DNA from: Akebia trifoliata | Lineage: Eukaryota > Streptophyta > Magnoliopsida > Ranunculales > Lardizabalaceae | DNA: 64,000 nucleotides | Assembly (NCBI GenBank): GCA_017979445.1 | Contig: CM030717.1 | Coordinates: 14,742,086 to 14,806,085 of the forward strand | Direction of reading: 5' to 3' | Part shown: piece after piece, positions 24,639 to 36,741 of the stretch | Position numbering within the stretch: position 1 is the first letter of the stretch | Layout: each line of letters starts with the position of its first letter | Notes under the pieces: model-generated | What the model saw: the letters and a program-made list of their open reading frames with translations, nothing else | Databases searched by the model: none | What the model was told of the DNA's origin: nothing | Made by a program: the position numbers and the translations under genes

Positions 24639-24867
24639 TAGGGCAGAGCTAGTAAGGAGGCAACTGCCCCCACTCAACTTTTTTGGGCATTTTAGATATT
24701 CTTGAATTTATGCTTAAATTTGAGATACCTCTACATTTTGAACTACTAGCATGCCCTGTTTGACCCTGTTGCCCCCACTCCCTCATCTTCCTCCAATTTT
24801 TGCTCCCCTCCCCCTCCAATTAACTATAAGTTTGCTTCCACTAAAAGAAAATCCCGGCTCTCCCCTG
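24639..24867 (+). mobile_element. hAT-like MITE, copy 1
   Basis: A 229-bp element with ends 'tagggcagagctag' and '...gctctcccctg'. It is flanked by GATAAGGT (24631-24638) and GATAAGGC (24868-24875), an 8-bp target duplication with one mismatch. It shares an internal body ('gggcattttagatatt', 'gaatttatgcttaaatttga', 'gcccccactccctcatcttc') with copies at 35148-35374 and 38819-39100. Non-coding; it would be mobilised by a hAT transposase elsewhere. Confidence 0.8.
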
Positions 24868-25671
24868 GATAAGGCTTTGAGGAAGATGATGATTCTATTC
24901 AAGTAGATATGGCATTGGGAGGAAAGATAAATGAAGGGAAGGTATCACCATAACCTATTGAAATTAGATCCACAACGATAGGTGTGGTCCATTTACAAAA
25001 GATCCATCCAGTGACCTATCAATCAAATGCTTCAAAATTATTTGTGTAAATGGGTTTGCAGGGAGGCCTAGACTTGACTTATGGTAAGTTTTGAATAAGC
25101 AAAAGCGCGAATCCAGGTAATATAGGAGTCGTGATAAACGTACACGCTGACACATACGTGGCCTGTATGTGACTGGTGTGGTAAAGGCACAAAACCATAA
25201 TCGTTTTCTTCAGGATACACAAGGAAAAAATCTATGATTCTATGCCCTTGCCATGTCAGCCAGGTATGTGTCAGCAAGTCATTTTATCATTAGACAGTAA
25301 TACATACATATCTGGATTTACATTTTAAAAGTGTTTTTCACTTTTGAATCCAAATTATGGTGGCAGACACTTGAGAAGTGCTTCCAATTTTGTGGGAAGA
25401 AGAAAATTTCAAAAGTGAGAAGCGGCACAAACCCATTTCCTACTTCCAATATCTACATGAATTGATAGGACTTAAAACATAAATAATTTTTGGATGTCTA
25501 ATTTAAATAATTACTCAAATATTTTCTTATATAGAGATTAAACAAAAGAATAAAAAGACTAAAATATATGATATATATAATTACCAATATGCTAAAGAAA
25601 CTATTTTCCAAAAGGTACCTCTCACCAAACAATTATCTTTATGTTTCCACTCCTCATTGGGGATGTAACGG
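24868..25671. other. Intergenic, no gene recognised
   Basis: Unique-looking AT-rich sequence. Short open frames at 24964-25277 on the minus strand have no recognisable domain or coding bias. Confidence 0.4.
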
Positions 25672-25851
25672 TGCAACTTTTGAGCAAAGTACCATCAAAA
25701 TTGACATCGTTTCACACATTGTTGATGTGAAGGTGCCCACATAACCATAGATTCTTTTCACTCATATCTCGGGGAAAAGCATATTTGGTTCAATGCACAC
25801 ATTCATGGCAGCAACGTGTGAAACAATGTCAATTTTAATGTCACTTCAACA
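25672..25851. mobile_element. Hairpin MITE, copy 1 (diverged)
   Basis: The left arm 'tgcaacttttgagcaaagta' with 'atcaaaattgacatcgtttc' is inverted-complementary to the right arm 'gaaacaatgtcaattttaat' with 'gtcacttcaaca'. The centre 'accatagattcttttcact' matches the centre of the copy at 26011-26145 ('accatagatgctttccact'). The element is 180 bp. Confidence 0.6.
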
Positions 25852-26010
25852 TTTTCCCTTTTCTTTTAATATAAGTCTTAATTAGGACAACTTAGTGTGT
25901 CTGCCCAGCAACATTTTGTGCACAATGTGTCAGTGTCACAACCCTTACCTCAAAGGCTCTTATGCCAAGCTGGGAATAAAAGGACCTTTCGAACAAAATC
26001 CATAGAGTTG

Positions 26011-26145
26011 TGCTGGAGTGATCTCAAGATTGTACCTCACATCGCACTTTCCTGAAGTGGAAATGTGTAAGAACCATAGATGCTTTCCACTCGTATCCAT
26101 GACAGGAAGTGCGATGTGAGGTACAACCTTGAGGTCACTTCAGCA
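26011..26145. mobile_element. Hairpin MITE, copy 2
   Basis: A 135-bp foldback. It begins 'tgctggagtgatctcaagat' and ends 'ttgaggtcacttcagca'. The arms are about 50 bases long and contain 'gtacctcacatcgcacttcc' facing 'ggaagtgcgatgtgaggtac'. A near-identical family member is at 38527-38695 in a TBL intron. Confidence 0.75.
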
Positions 26146-27401
26146 TTATTCAAATCAATAATTGAGTTTTGTTTGTAGATGAGATAATCTTTTAGTTTTG
26201 GGAAATTTACTTAGGAGGCAGGAGCTAAAAAATCAATTCTCTGTAACATCATCTTCACAAGTGTCTCACGTACACTCCTAAGTCAACATTCAGTACTACT
26301 CAATAGCCCCCATCAAGAATTTTTTCTAAGAGTTAAAACCAGCCAAATAAGGTGCTTTTTAACCATTGAATTGCAGATTTCCTTAAAGTTTTCATCACAC
26401 TCAAAAGAGGAGTGAAGTACACTTGAATTAATGGTCACAATCTTGATCATTCCTTCTTTTCATAGATTTATAATTAAATGAAAGAAATAAGATTGATTCA
26501 TTCAGTCGAGACATGATGATTGTAGGGTATAACCATACACCTTGTCTTCGCTGAGATTTTTGACTATAGAAGTGGGCTGACACGAAAGGGAGCCCATATA
26601 TAGATAGAAAAAGTCTCACGAATACAAAGCGCTAAAAATGGTCGAGAAATCAATTACTGGATTCGTTCATGCTATGTGGAGCCACGAACCAGTTCATGAT
26701 TCAGTTCCTAGTTTTGTGAACCAACGAACCGGTGTATATATATATCCCTTGTTTTGGAAACCGGGATTATTTTGGCCAATATTAGAAATATCCTAGTGTT
26801 TTCAAACTAATTGCAAGCCCCCTTGATGAACCACGAACCCAAATTCTAACTGAGCAAAGCAAAACAAAGAACTAGGTAAGATAGATTTAGAAGAGTAGAA
26901 CCTTCTGACACACAGATAGTGCCTCATGTTTGAGACTAGAAAAGAACAATTGTCAATGTATGCTCTCTTGAAGTGGTCTCAAAAGGTAATAATCATTGTC
27001 ACATATTCACTAAACATAATAGATGTGAGATTTGTAACTAGATCATAAACTGTCAGCAATGTCACCACACTCCAAAATCGACTATTAAAGAGGAAACAAT
27101 GAAAGCAAGAGGTGCACAATTCTTTCTAATTAAAACTAATACTACATTAAGCTAAAAACTAATTTGGGTGTCAAGATAATTAACATGCACCCCACCTGAA
27201 TCGAGAAGAAAATCGGTCGGAGAAGACTAGGAGCACACGAGTGCCACATGTCTCAATGCGTTTGGAGGTTTTCATATCTCGAAAACCGCAAAGAAGGTGA
27301 TGTTGGATCCACCCTTTGGGATAATCATTTCAGAATTTTTATAGAGTTTACATATCATTATAACGACAAATATATTCGAATGTTTTTTTTTTCTACTCTC
27401 T
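26146..27401. other. Intergenic upstream of the CACTA element
   Basis: At 26650-26750 the alternating 'acgaaccagttcatgattc' and 'gaaccaacgaaccgg' phrases suggest a decayed hAT-like fragment. No supported gene. Confidence 0.3.
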
Positions 27402-27503
27402 CACTACAAAAACACAAGCCTTTAGTGACATATTTTTCGCGGCAGCCAAAATAAGCGCCACTATACACTACAGGAAAATGAACTTTTACCCAATATGTCT
27501 TTG

Positions 27504-30500
27504 TTAAAAAAAATAAAAATAAATAACGATATATTTTTCGCAACTGCCCACATAAGCGCCACCGTACACTCCAACAAAAATTTTGTAACAAAAGAAAAAA
27601 AAAAAAGCCCGCGAAGTCGTGAAGTTGCAATTGTCTTCAACACTTCCGCCATCTCTATTTTTGAGACTTCCCTCATATCTCTCTCCTGAAGCTACGATCA
27701 TCTTCGAGACTTCCCCCATTGCTCTCTCCCTTTTAAGCTGCAAAGTTCTAAAGCTGCGATCTTGAACTCTCCCTTTCAAGTTGCAAAGCTGCGATCATCT
27801 TCTTCGAGACTTATTCAAAGTTTTTTTCGAGGCTTCCACCATCTCCCTCTCTCTCTCTCTCTCTCTCTGACTTTGAGGGTTTCAAAGGATTTTTCGTGTT
27901 TCAGATCTCACACAACTACAAAACCACTTGAAATTATCATCAATTTTGGTTTCTTCATGTTTTAGATCTCATAGATTGTGAGTTTTTTTCATTTTTTTTA
28001 GCAAATCTGATTTTGAAACATCGATTGTGGATTTTGTTCAATTTTTTGAGCAAATATGGTTTTATTGTTTTGAAGCATCAATCGTACTTGCCTTCCATAG
28101 CTTCTGGATTCAATTGTGCGTATTTGATCAGAGGTTGAAGGTTTAAAATCCTGATGAATCTCTCTCTTTAGTTTCAAAGCATCAATCCTAGGGTTTTCAA
28201 CTTTAGGATTCTAAATCCATAAAACCTAAATTACTGATTATATATGTTAGTTTACAACATTGGTTGAGATTACATTTCTAGTCATTTAAATATTAAAACT
28301 CCTAAATCATTTTTCAGATTTTGATTAAAGATCAAAATCAATTTCAATTTGGTTTTCTTTATTTGAATATTTATATTTTCTGTACATTTTTTCCAAATAA
28401 CTTTTATGTTTCTATTTTTATTGATTTTCATGGAGTGGTTAATATATATTTGGTCCTTAATGAATTTAATCTTATGGAATCGTGATTTATGGCGTTGGAT
28501 CGGTATGTCCTTGATGAAAAGGTTATTATAGAGAACAAGTTAATTAAGTCATTCTTCATGAATTAAATTAAATTTGTGGAACAGCCATGTTTATCATTAG
28601 GGGTCATTACAACACTTTGGCACTCACTGCCCATGTCATGTATTTCAGTGATCTGAAGCAACACAACTCGTAGAAAAAATTGTCTTTATTTACCCTAATA
28701 GTTTGGATTTGTATTATGAGATCTGCTCATAATATTCTGAACTCCAATTCTGAGATGGAGAGGCATTTTGGGAATCAAGTTGATTTTGTGGAACTCTCTC
28801 TTTGATCCACTTGGTGTGACATTTTCTACTTCATACTGCTAGTGTGCGTAGATTTTCATAATGCTGAAACATTTATGGTCATGAGAAGATACTTTAGAAT
28901 GATTTGATAGAGAGTTTGATTTATTTTGTTAGTTTAATTTTACTTTATCTTTGTTGTCTTCCATCCAAATTTTATTCGCACCAAACAGATATATATATAT
29001 ACTGTACTTTATCTAATGTTGTGGTGTTTAAGCTTTTTGAAGTGTTGTATAGCTGATTTTATATTCTTGAAAAAAACAATTGGCAGTTATATTCAAATGC
29101 AACAGTGACAGCAATACGAATAAGAAAAAAATAAAAAAATAAATGAGATATCATTAAGCTTCATACGCCTCATAAATGAGATTTAGACAACTGCAACATA
29201 TAGTGGATACATCACCATCCAAGCTTTGTTCAATATCACAATGTTAAATTTCTTTCATATTTTTTATATGAGATTTAAATTGCATGAACTATAACTTTTA
29301 CCATATCAAGACCTTTAAAAATGTGTACAACTAAACAGAAGATATTACAAGAATCACCTTCGCAGATGCTTAGTTTAGCTATAGGTCGAAAGAGAATGTA
29401 ACAGCTCGACAGGATAGGTATCCATGAAAAACAAGGAAGGTTTTAAAAGCATTATACATGCAGACTGTCCATGAAAATCTCTACAGAACAAAGAGCACAA
29501 CATTACTAAACAAGCATGGTTTTTATCATAGTAACAAACTCACAACATTATGTTCATTATTGGAAGAAAAGACTTATATTGTAGAACATTTTTGAGAGTG
29601 AGAACTTTGTGGTAAAATAGTTTAACTTTGTGTAGTTAAATTATTGGTCTCAGGCAAGTATACAAGATAGACAATGTTCCAACCAAATCCTAGACACAGA
29701 CATGTCAGTACAGTTGATTTCACATACTAGAAGATATTCTTAAAGTTACTTTGGTTCAAGTAAGACTTCAATACCAAATAATTGTTGATTTCTATTGTTG
29801 TACACTTGAGGTCAATGAGATTCTCTCAAAACTATTTCCCTTTCCTTCCTATAGTGAGCTTTCTTGCTTCCACTATTTAATATAGTTTGATTTTACCTTT
29901 ACAAAATGAGTCCTATTTTGTGACTTGATTGACTTAAAAGTGTTGAATAAAACTATCTATCAGTAGAAAGTATTACAAGTTTCATTATTTTTTTTCTTTT
30001 CAAAGTATAAGGGCCACTTAAGATGGAAAAAATAGACCAGTCCGAAGAAGGTTAAGGAACATAACCTAAAACTCCTCTTGTAATGATTGCAGTCTTATTC
30101 TTCGAGTTTGTAAAACTAGATGTCTGATTTTGAGATTTGAATTTCTGACTGAGATTTGAATGCTTTCAAGATATAGGTTGACATAGGTCACCATGCTCAT
30201 GAGTCATCTCTTCTTGGGGGTATTGCTTGATGTGTCACTGTTGCCAAAATATCTAGTTTGATGCCATTTGTTCCAAGGGGAATATAATTCCTCATATCAG
30301 AGTATGTTCCAACCCTTTATTTTCTTCTTTTTTATTATTTTTTTTATTATATATAACAGTTATAATTTTTATTGGAAGTTGTATTACTAAAAAACTTAAC
30401 TAATTTGCTTATTTTAGGTGAAAATCTACTTCTAGTTGATATATGTATGCATTCCATGACTTCTTCTAGACAAACAATGTTAATGTGAGTGTTAAGTTGT

Positions 30501-31606
30501 TTGAGAAGCAAATTTTCACATACTTTGTAATTCATGAAGCACATTTCCATAAGAATAAAAATATTCCTCGTTGGGAATCTTACAAGATTTAGGAATGTTT
30601 CTTTAGAAAGTCTTTAGAAATGAGTTTGAGAAAGATTGGGTTTGCTAAGTAGTCTATAAGTGGAATGTTAGCAGAGGAGTAGAGATTATTGATTGTTCAT
30701 TCAATTAAAGTTTGTTTAACTTGTTAAGTCAAATTTAAGTACACATGTCCTTGCTATCTTTTGTTTTTCCATTAAAACTGTTTTCACATAAGATAATTTC
30801 GAAAGGATTGGAGAAATATGTCCCTCGTACACAAACATGAGTTATGTACTTGTTTGCCATAATATTAACCGTGGATTCAATTTCATCTAATGAAAATAAC
30901 ACAAATATCCATGACATAATGCACATGAAAAATAAATATATTTATCAAAGTTGACATCAAAAATAGACAAATGGTTTTGTTTTGACAGATATTTCAAACA
31001 AGTCATCAATTTAAATAAAATAGAAAATCATAGTGTCAAGGGAGTCGTGAGTTCCTTTTCTCTACTACCACTACCATCCAATCATGTGGTCTTCAAGTTG
31101 CGGCATGTCAAAGGACTTACATTGGCAAGTTATTTACTTTCCTATAACTTAGCTTATAGTGGGATTGGATTCCATGTTTAAAACATTTTCATGACAAGGC
31201 TTATCTATATTTCTGAATGATTGAGCTGATACAATGCATATCGAAATGTAACAATACAAAGTATTTTCTTGAGAAATTTTACCACCTTATATGAGAGGAG
31301 TTAATGCTTTAACATATATCTTGATTGAGCTAGATTTTTTTAATCTGTTCAGAACAAATTTGTAAAAGGCACACAAATTGTCTCCTTGTTGCTAAACATT
31401 ATACATGACCTGCCTATGAATCAATTTGGAGTGAGTATTTGGTTGGCCATCTCCTAGAGGGATCACTTAACTGAGTAAAAAAGGGGAATGATTGTTTTAG
31501 TAGTACATAAAACATAACTTGTTGCATATGCTTTTCAACAATTAGTATATAAAACATAAATATCTGGATAAATAATTCATTTTTCTATTGCATTTAACAT
31601 TTGCAG
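27504..31606 (+). other. Promoter, CT-rich leader and long non-coding part of the CACTA element
   Basis: The stretch 27600-27930 is a CT-rich, leader-like sequence with repeated 'aagctgcgatcatcttc' and 'gagacttcc' phrases and a (CT)11 tract at 27847-27868, resembling a plant 5'UTR. From there to the first recognisable exon at 31607 there are about 3.7 kb of AT-rich sequence without supported coding. It may be a long first intron or a deletion product of the missing TNP2 region. Confidence 0.35.
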
Positions 31607-33117
31607 ATGAAACCTGGACAAAGTTCATCTGGTGAGAGGACAAAGTCAAAGAGAAAAAAAATTTGCACTCAATGCCTCTCACTATAGAATTTAAAGTCAG
31701 GAGAAAGGTTTGAAAGAGTGTGAGATAGCCATGGATAGCATGTAGGGAAACATGTGTCTAAACTCTAAAGATACTTGGGTATATTGGCCTACGATGGCCA
31801 TATAAATCCCTTAACATCCTTGATTGGCATGCGATGCCAGAATTAGTGAAGGAAAATGTATGGTAGAAAACATTGGTATAAATTAATTATAATATAATAT
31901 TAGATAATTTATGAATTTAGCATTGAACAATTTTTACCTCATAATTTTCAATTGATTATTTGATATAGGCTAAATTTGATATCCCGCCCATGCTTAAACA
32001 AGTTGTGTTACAATTTATTGGCATGAAGTGGAGGGATCATAAATGCAAGTTGAAAATCAAATTTTATAATAAATACAAAGATGATGCAACTGATGTGTCA
32101 ATCGTCCATCCAATGTTTTGGAGGCTCAATGGTATTCTTTTGTAGTCTTTTGAAATTCGGAAGAGGGGCAGGTACATTTTATGTTTGAAATTTATACATA
32201 TTGAGTTATGAAAAGTTGCAAACAAATTATAAGGTATTCTATATCTCATATATTTAACTTCTCACAAATTATTTAATGTACAATCTAGAAGTCATAGAAA
32301 TAAGGTAAATCGTGCTCAACAGACAATGACCCGTATGATTGGGACAAAGAGTATAGCTTGTATTAGATATGATGAGGTATATATATATATTTATTAAGTT
32401 GTCTATCAATTTCATGTCCAATTATTTATATTATAAATTAATTTTGTTGTTATTATCTTAATGTGATGCACATAGAAATTAAAGAGTTCAACGAATACTG
32501 AGCCATGTCGAGCAATCTTATTTCTCATGATACATAAGTCTAATGATTTGGTCACGATGGAAAAGATTGTAAATTTATTTTTATAATAATTTTCATCAAG
32601 CATTAACCAATTATGGTAATATCTGAATTTGAAGATATTAAGAATTTTTTAAATATTTTGCAGGACAAGATAAAAGAACTTCTGAGTTTATTACCAAAAG
32701 GTTCTCAAGATATTACAGATCGAAATGATGTATTATCTTAGATCTCAGGTCCGAATAGACATAGTCGTGTTCGTGGTGTTGGCCTGGGATTGACTCCCAG
32801 AAAATTATTTGCACCATCTTCCGAAAAATTCCTTTAGCTATTCTACTAAGGTACATAGGTTAAAGGAGAAACTGGAGTCTTTGGAGCAACAATAGATTGT
32901 GAGAGATGTAGAGGTGAAAAGACTTAAGGAATGGATTATTACCCTAATGAGAAAGGTAAATTCTCACTAAGAATTGAATATGTTGTGTTTTCAAATATTT
33001 TATTAATAAATAAATATTGATTGATATGACTAATTTGATTAATTTATATGAGTTGGAGGTTGATGAGCAGCACAATCAACCCGACAATGATCGGTGCTCA
33101 CAACAACAACCATGATA
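31607..33117 (+). pseudogene. Ptta/En/Spm (TNP1-like) protein gene, decayed
   Basis: Five or so exons are bounded by AG/GT sites: 31607 to about 31880; 31969-32171; 32289-32376; 32664-32955; about 33051-33117. They encode the conserved order of the plant Ptta/En/Spm transposase family (PF03004): 'LDWHAMPELVKENVW'; 'KFDIPPMLKQVVLQFIGMKW' and 'RDHKCKLK'; 'RNKVNRAQQTMTRMIGTKS'; 'IKELLSLLPKGSQDITDRND' with 'GPNRHSRVRGVGLGLTPRKL'; then a coiled-coil-like 'LKEKLESLEQQ'; and a stop at about 33115. This protein is a DNA-binding accessory of CACTA transposition. In-frame stops (for example after NDVLS) and frame changes in the first exon indicate decay. Confidence 0.8.
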
Positions 33118-33299
33118 GAAAGTTTTTGTTTTTTAAGTGACAAACATGAATTTACAAACATTGACTCTTAACTCAATCAACTTATTATTTTCTTATACTT
33201 GTCTCTTAGCTAATTTGACTTACTAAGTAATTGTGTTTAATTAATAAGTTGTATAAAAATATGTATTTAATTACAAATAATTTTAAATAAAAAAATAAA

Positions 33300-33540
33300 A
33301 TAAAATCTTATTAGCGGCGACCATTACCGTCACTATAGGCATATTCAAATCGTATTTATAGCTACGGTAATAAAAATTAATTAGCGGCGGTCACTACAAT
33401 CAATTAGTGGCGATTTTTGGCCACCACTATAGGGGTCCATATGGCCTTTAGCTATGCCACCAATCAGTGGCATTACACTTGGCCATCATTATTGATAATA
33501 GCGGTAGTATTTTGGTATTTGCGGTGGTTTTTGACCCCTG
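33300..33540. repeat. Subterminal repeats of the CACTA right end
   Basis: At least five imperfect copies of a 'tagcggcgaccattaccgtc'-type motif in both orientations ('attagcggcggtcactaca', 'attagtggcgatttttgg', 'aatcagtggcatta', 'gatagcggtag...'). Subterminal arrays of this type bind the TNP1-class protein in En/Spm elements. Confidence 0.65.
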
Positions 33541-33563
33541 CTAAAAATCTAAAATTTTGTAGG

Positions 33564-34917
33564 ATAAATTCTCAAATAATTATAATAAAAAAATCGGTAT
33601 TTTCGAAATATTGACTATTTGATAACATTTTATCAACATTATGTGGTAATTGAGTCAACATTAGCACAATTTTGAAAATATTAAAAAATTTGGTAATTAT
33701 TTGGGAGTTTACCGAAAAAAAAAAACCCTTATTTACATTTAAAATAAATAAATCATCATAAAAAATAAAAATAAAAAGGATTGTTACACATGTGAGCAAA
33801 TACAAATGGCATGATCAAACATCCCCAACTCCCTCTCTCACACAAAAAAGGCTAAAGGGTATCTAAAAATTTAAATATTGCTAAAATTGTGTATAAAAAT
33901 CATATAAATTTACCTTCTCATCAACCACTTCAAATAGAAAGGTCACCAACTATGTTCCAGTCTCTCTACGTAAAATGATTAAAACAAACTTCTCCACACC
34001 TGTCACCTTTTTATTAAAAAAAACTAATCTGCAATCTCCTAACTTCTAACCAAAGTTACATGATAGCTTCTCACCACCATACGTTCTCCATAGAAGCCGA
34101 ACCATATGTACAAGCAAGTAAGTTACTTAATCGGTCAGCAACTCCTAACCATGGAAAATGCCTGAATTTGCTAGTTGGTATAAGTTTGTCAAAGTGTTTT
34201 TTTTAACTTAAAAAATTTATCTAATTTTTGGTCTTTTTCTTCATCAGTTTTTCTTTGTAACTACCAAAACTTAATTGAAAAAAAAAGGCCATTTAGGTGC
34301 ACCAAACCACACTAACTAACCTCAATAATTGTCACCTAAAACTAGGATTATTTAAGGGTCTTTGGGGGGCAGACTCAGAAAATAAGAACTCTTAGCATTT
34401 TCTCTTGGAAAGTTGAGAAAACTCTCCTTATTGAGTCTTATTTTATCAAATATAAGTCACAGTTTCTGTGATAGCATGGCACCACAATACCATTTATTCT
34501 TAAAGAATCTAAATACCCCTTATTTCCAAAGTATTGAATGAAAAAAAAAAAAAAACCCCCTCTCCCTTTTTTGAGATATTTTATGATAATTGGTATTTTT
34601 GTTGGATTGGCATTGGGCGTTTTGTGTCCACTATTATTTGAACACATAAATTATCCTTTTAAAAATTTATAATGAGCTATTGCTGTGGAAAGTTTAATAT
34701 TGTTGGGTATTTTATGTCCTAGACAAGCATTGTAAGGTTTCTTCTAAATATTTTTGACACTCTTTAACGCCAAATAGGTAAATCAATCATTTAAATCAAA
34801 TCACATAGAAAGGATCCGTCCGATTCAGTTTTCACTCGATTGATTGCTTGCACGTGTAGTGTAATTCACTCATTGAAAATTGCAAAATTAAATAAATGGT
34901 AGTGTGAACATGTACCA
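33564..34917. other. Intergenic, no gene recognised
   Basis: AT-rich sequence with a poly-A/C stretch at 34538-34562. 'tttttgacactcttt' at about 34750 resembles the hAT terminus at 34918 and may be the end of an adjacent truncated copy. Confidence 0.35.
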
Positions 34918-35647
34918 AAGAGTGTCAATAGTTATTAGGTAATTCATGTACTTGGAATCGAACCAAAGTTCGTTGGCAACAAGTTGAATGTGGGTCGGGT
35001 GAAGCATATATCCACATTTATATCTGTATCATTTGATATTCACATCCTATTTTTCAAGGATATCTGTATCCAAATTTTTAAATAATATCAATATCTACCC
35101 TATACCTGATTTCGATAAGATATCCGAGTTTGGTACATGCACTCATTCAGGGCAGAGCAAGTAAGGAGACATTGGGGGCAATTGCCCCCATTCAACTGTT
35201 TTGGGCATTTTAGATACCCTTGAATTTATGCTTAAATTTGATATATCCTACATTTTGAACTATTAACATGTCCCTATTGCCCCCACTCCCTCATCTTCCT
35301 TCAATTTTTGTCCCCTCCCCCTCCAATTATTATAAATTTGCCCTCACTAAAAGAAAATCCTGACTTCACCCCTGCACTCATTGAGGAAGTATCGAGCACA
35401 CTTAGTTTTGAGTTAAATATACGTCTTTGTAAATTTTTACCATTTTAAATTAGGATAAACGAATATTTGGATCAGATGTGATGAATTTATATTCAATAAT
35501 AAAAAGTTTTCAACTAAAAAAATAATAAATTTATTTGAATCCTTAATCCAATAAAAATAAAATGTATCCATATCCAAATAACTTAGGTTGGATGAGAATG
35601 TTAAATAGATGTTATTGGACAGGATGCCAACTGTAGTTGACACCCTT
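34918..35647. mobile_element. Non-autonomous hAT-like element
   Basis: The left end 'aagagtgtcaatagtta' is the imperfect reverse complement of the right end 'tgtagttgacaccctt'. The body carries 'gatatctgtatccaaattt' and 'gtatccatatccaaataa' phrases typical of such elements. A clear 8-bp duplication was not found. It is interrupted by a second hAT-like MITE (35148-35374). Confidence 0.5.
35148..35374 (+). mobile_element. hAT-like MITE, copy 2, exact 8-bp duplication
   Basis: A 227-bp element, ends 'cagggcagagcaag' and '...cttcacccctg'. It is flanked by a perfect 8-bp duplication CACTCATT (35140-35147 and 35375-35382). It contains 'gggggcaattgcccccatt' near the left end. It inserted into the older hAT-like element at 34918-35647, whose sequence resumes on both sides. 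Confidence 0.9.
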
Positions 35648-35760
35648 ACCATTAAGATAATATTCTCAATAGCAGGGGAGAACATATGAATAGCATTTAG
35701 GTTTGGGATCTTAAAATAAAACTGATTCATTATTCCATGTATTTAGATGGTGATTTAAAA

Positions 35761-36486
35761 GAGAGCGTCTATTGGCACCTCAACTTTTACTTATCAAATT
35801 CCAATTTCTTAAATTATTTATTACACCCTAATTAAAGATTAAAACACACCATTCAAAAATTACAACAGTTTGGATCAAGTTATTATTTTAACATTACTTA
35901 GTATTATAACACATTGAAACAACTTCAACAGTTGTTTACGATTAGGCTTAGGCCCATGTCTATCGAATAGAAATCTTCGAAAAAAAAAAAAAAAGAGAGG
36001 GGGGGGGGGGGGGGAGAGAGAGAGAGAGTTTCTATTGGCACCTCAACTTTTACTTATTCTCAATCATTATCTTATTTTTTAGATAAAAATATGAAAATGT
36101 GCACAACTTTTGCAAAAAAATTTATTTTAAATTTTATTTCCATTCATTTTAATTCCCAAAACATAGTTTTTACTAAGATCACAGGTAAGTATTCTAATTT
36201 AAAGTGATGATATCACTGATAAATTACCAACAAGATTGCTGGTAATTTTAAAGACAAATATCCTATATTTTTTTAACGATGAGATAGCAGGCATTTTTTT
36301 CAACGAGATTGTTGATTATAAAAGTGACGATCTCATTGGAATATATGTGTTTGAGAATTAAAATGAACAGTGTACTAGAATCATAATTTTTTCATATTTA
36401 GCACATGAAATGATAATCAGCTCCTGAATTTTTCTATTTTAATTGAGGTGTAACAAGTAAAAATTGGGGTGCTAATAGCAGCTCTC
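35761..36486. mobile_element. MULE-like MITE(s) upstream of the TBL gene, nested copies
   Basis: The left end 'gagagcgtctattggcacct' + 'caacttttactta' is inverted-complementary to the right end 'caagtaaaaattggggtgct' + 'aatagcagctctc'. A second left end ('gtttctattggcacctcaac') begins at about 36026, so a shorter copy appears nested or tandem. The flanks share 'ttaaaa'. The right end lies 255 bases before the TBL start codon. Confidence 0.65.
35999..36028. repeat. G16 and (AG)7 microsatellite
   Basis: A run of sixteen G followed by (AG)7, preceded by a poly-A tract, at the junction between the two MITE copies. The length is likely polymorphic. Confidence 0.8.
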
Positions 36487-36741
36487 TTAAAATACCATAA
36501 CCGACACACCTCAAAATAACATTCTAATGATGAACATGTCATCATCTAGATTTACCAACACAAGAAAGCGAAACAGTATCTACAACAACAAAAACAAGTT
36601 TCCTTCGAGCTCCGTGCAAGCCATCTTGCCAGCTTCATTTCTCTTCTTCAAGACAAGACTTCGACACCTCCAACTCCAACGCCTGTATTTATTGATTCAA
36701 CTTCACAATTGAGCAGAAAGACTCAGATCTCTTGGACACAA
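36487..36741 (+). promoter_or_regulatory. Proximal promoter and 5'UTR of the TBL gene
   Basis: Only 255 bases separate the MITE from the start codon. The sequence is CA/TC-rich ('caacaacaaaaacaag', 'cttcatttctcttcttcaag'), as in plant 5'UTRs. I see no convincing TATA box here, so transcription may start within or upstream of the MITE. Confidence 0.35.

Larger units (their letters stand above)
27402..33563 (+). mobile_element. Degraded CACTA (En/Spm) transposon
   Basis: The left terminus begins CACTACAAAAACACAAGC at 27402. The right terminus reads, as reverse complement, 'cctacaaaattttagat', a diverged CACTACAAAA end. GC-rich subterminal repeats with 'gcggc/gccgc' cores flank both ends ('cgcggcagccaaaataagcg' at left; several 'ttagcggcg...cactata' at 33300-33540). 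A Ptta/TNP1-type gene lies at 31607-33117 in plus orientation. I see no TNP2-type transposase, so the copy appears non-autonomous. Target duplications are not clear (3 bp expected). Length is about 6.16 kb. Confidence 0.75.

Noticed and set aside
27358..27779. Overlapping 70-90-aa frames on both strands at the CACTA left end
   Set aside because: They run across the terminal and subterminal repeats and CT-rich leader; no domain or codon bias.
36527..36712. Small ORF just upstream of TBL as a separate gene or uORF
   Set aside because: No similarity or coding features; it could be an upstream ORF in the 5'UTR but the transcript start is unknown.
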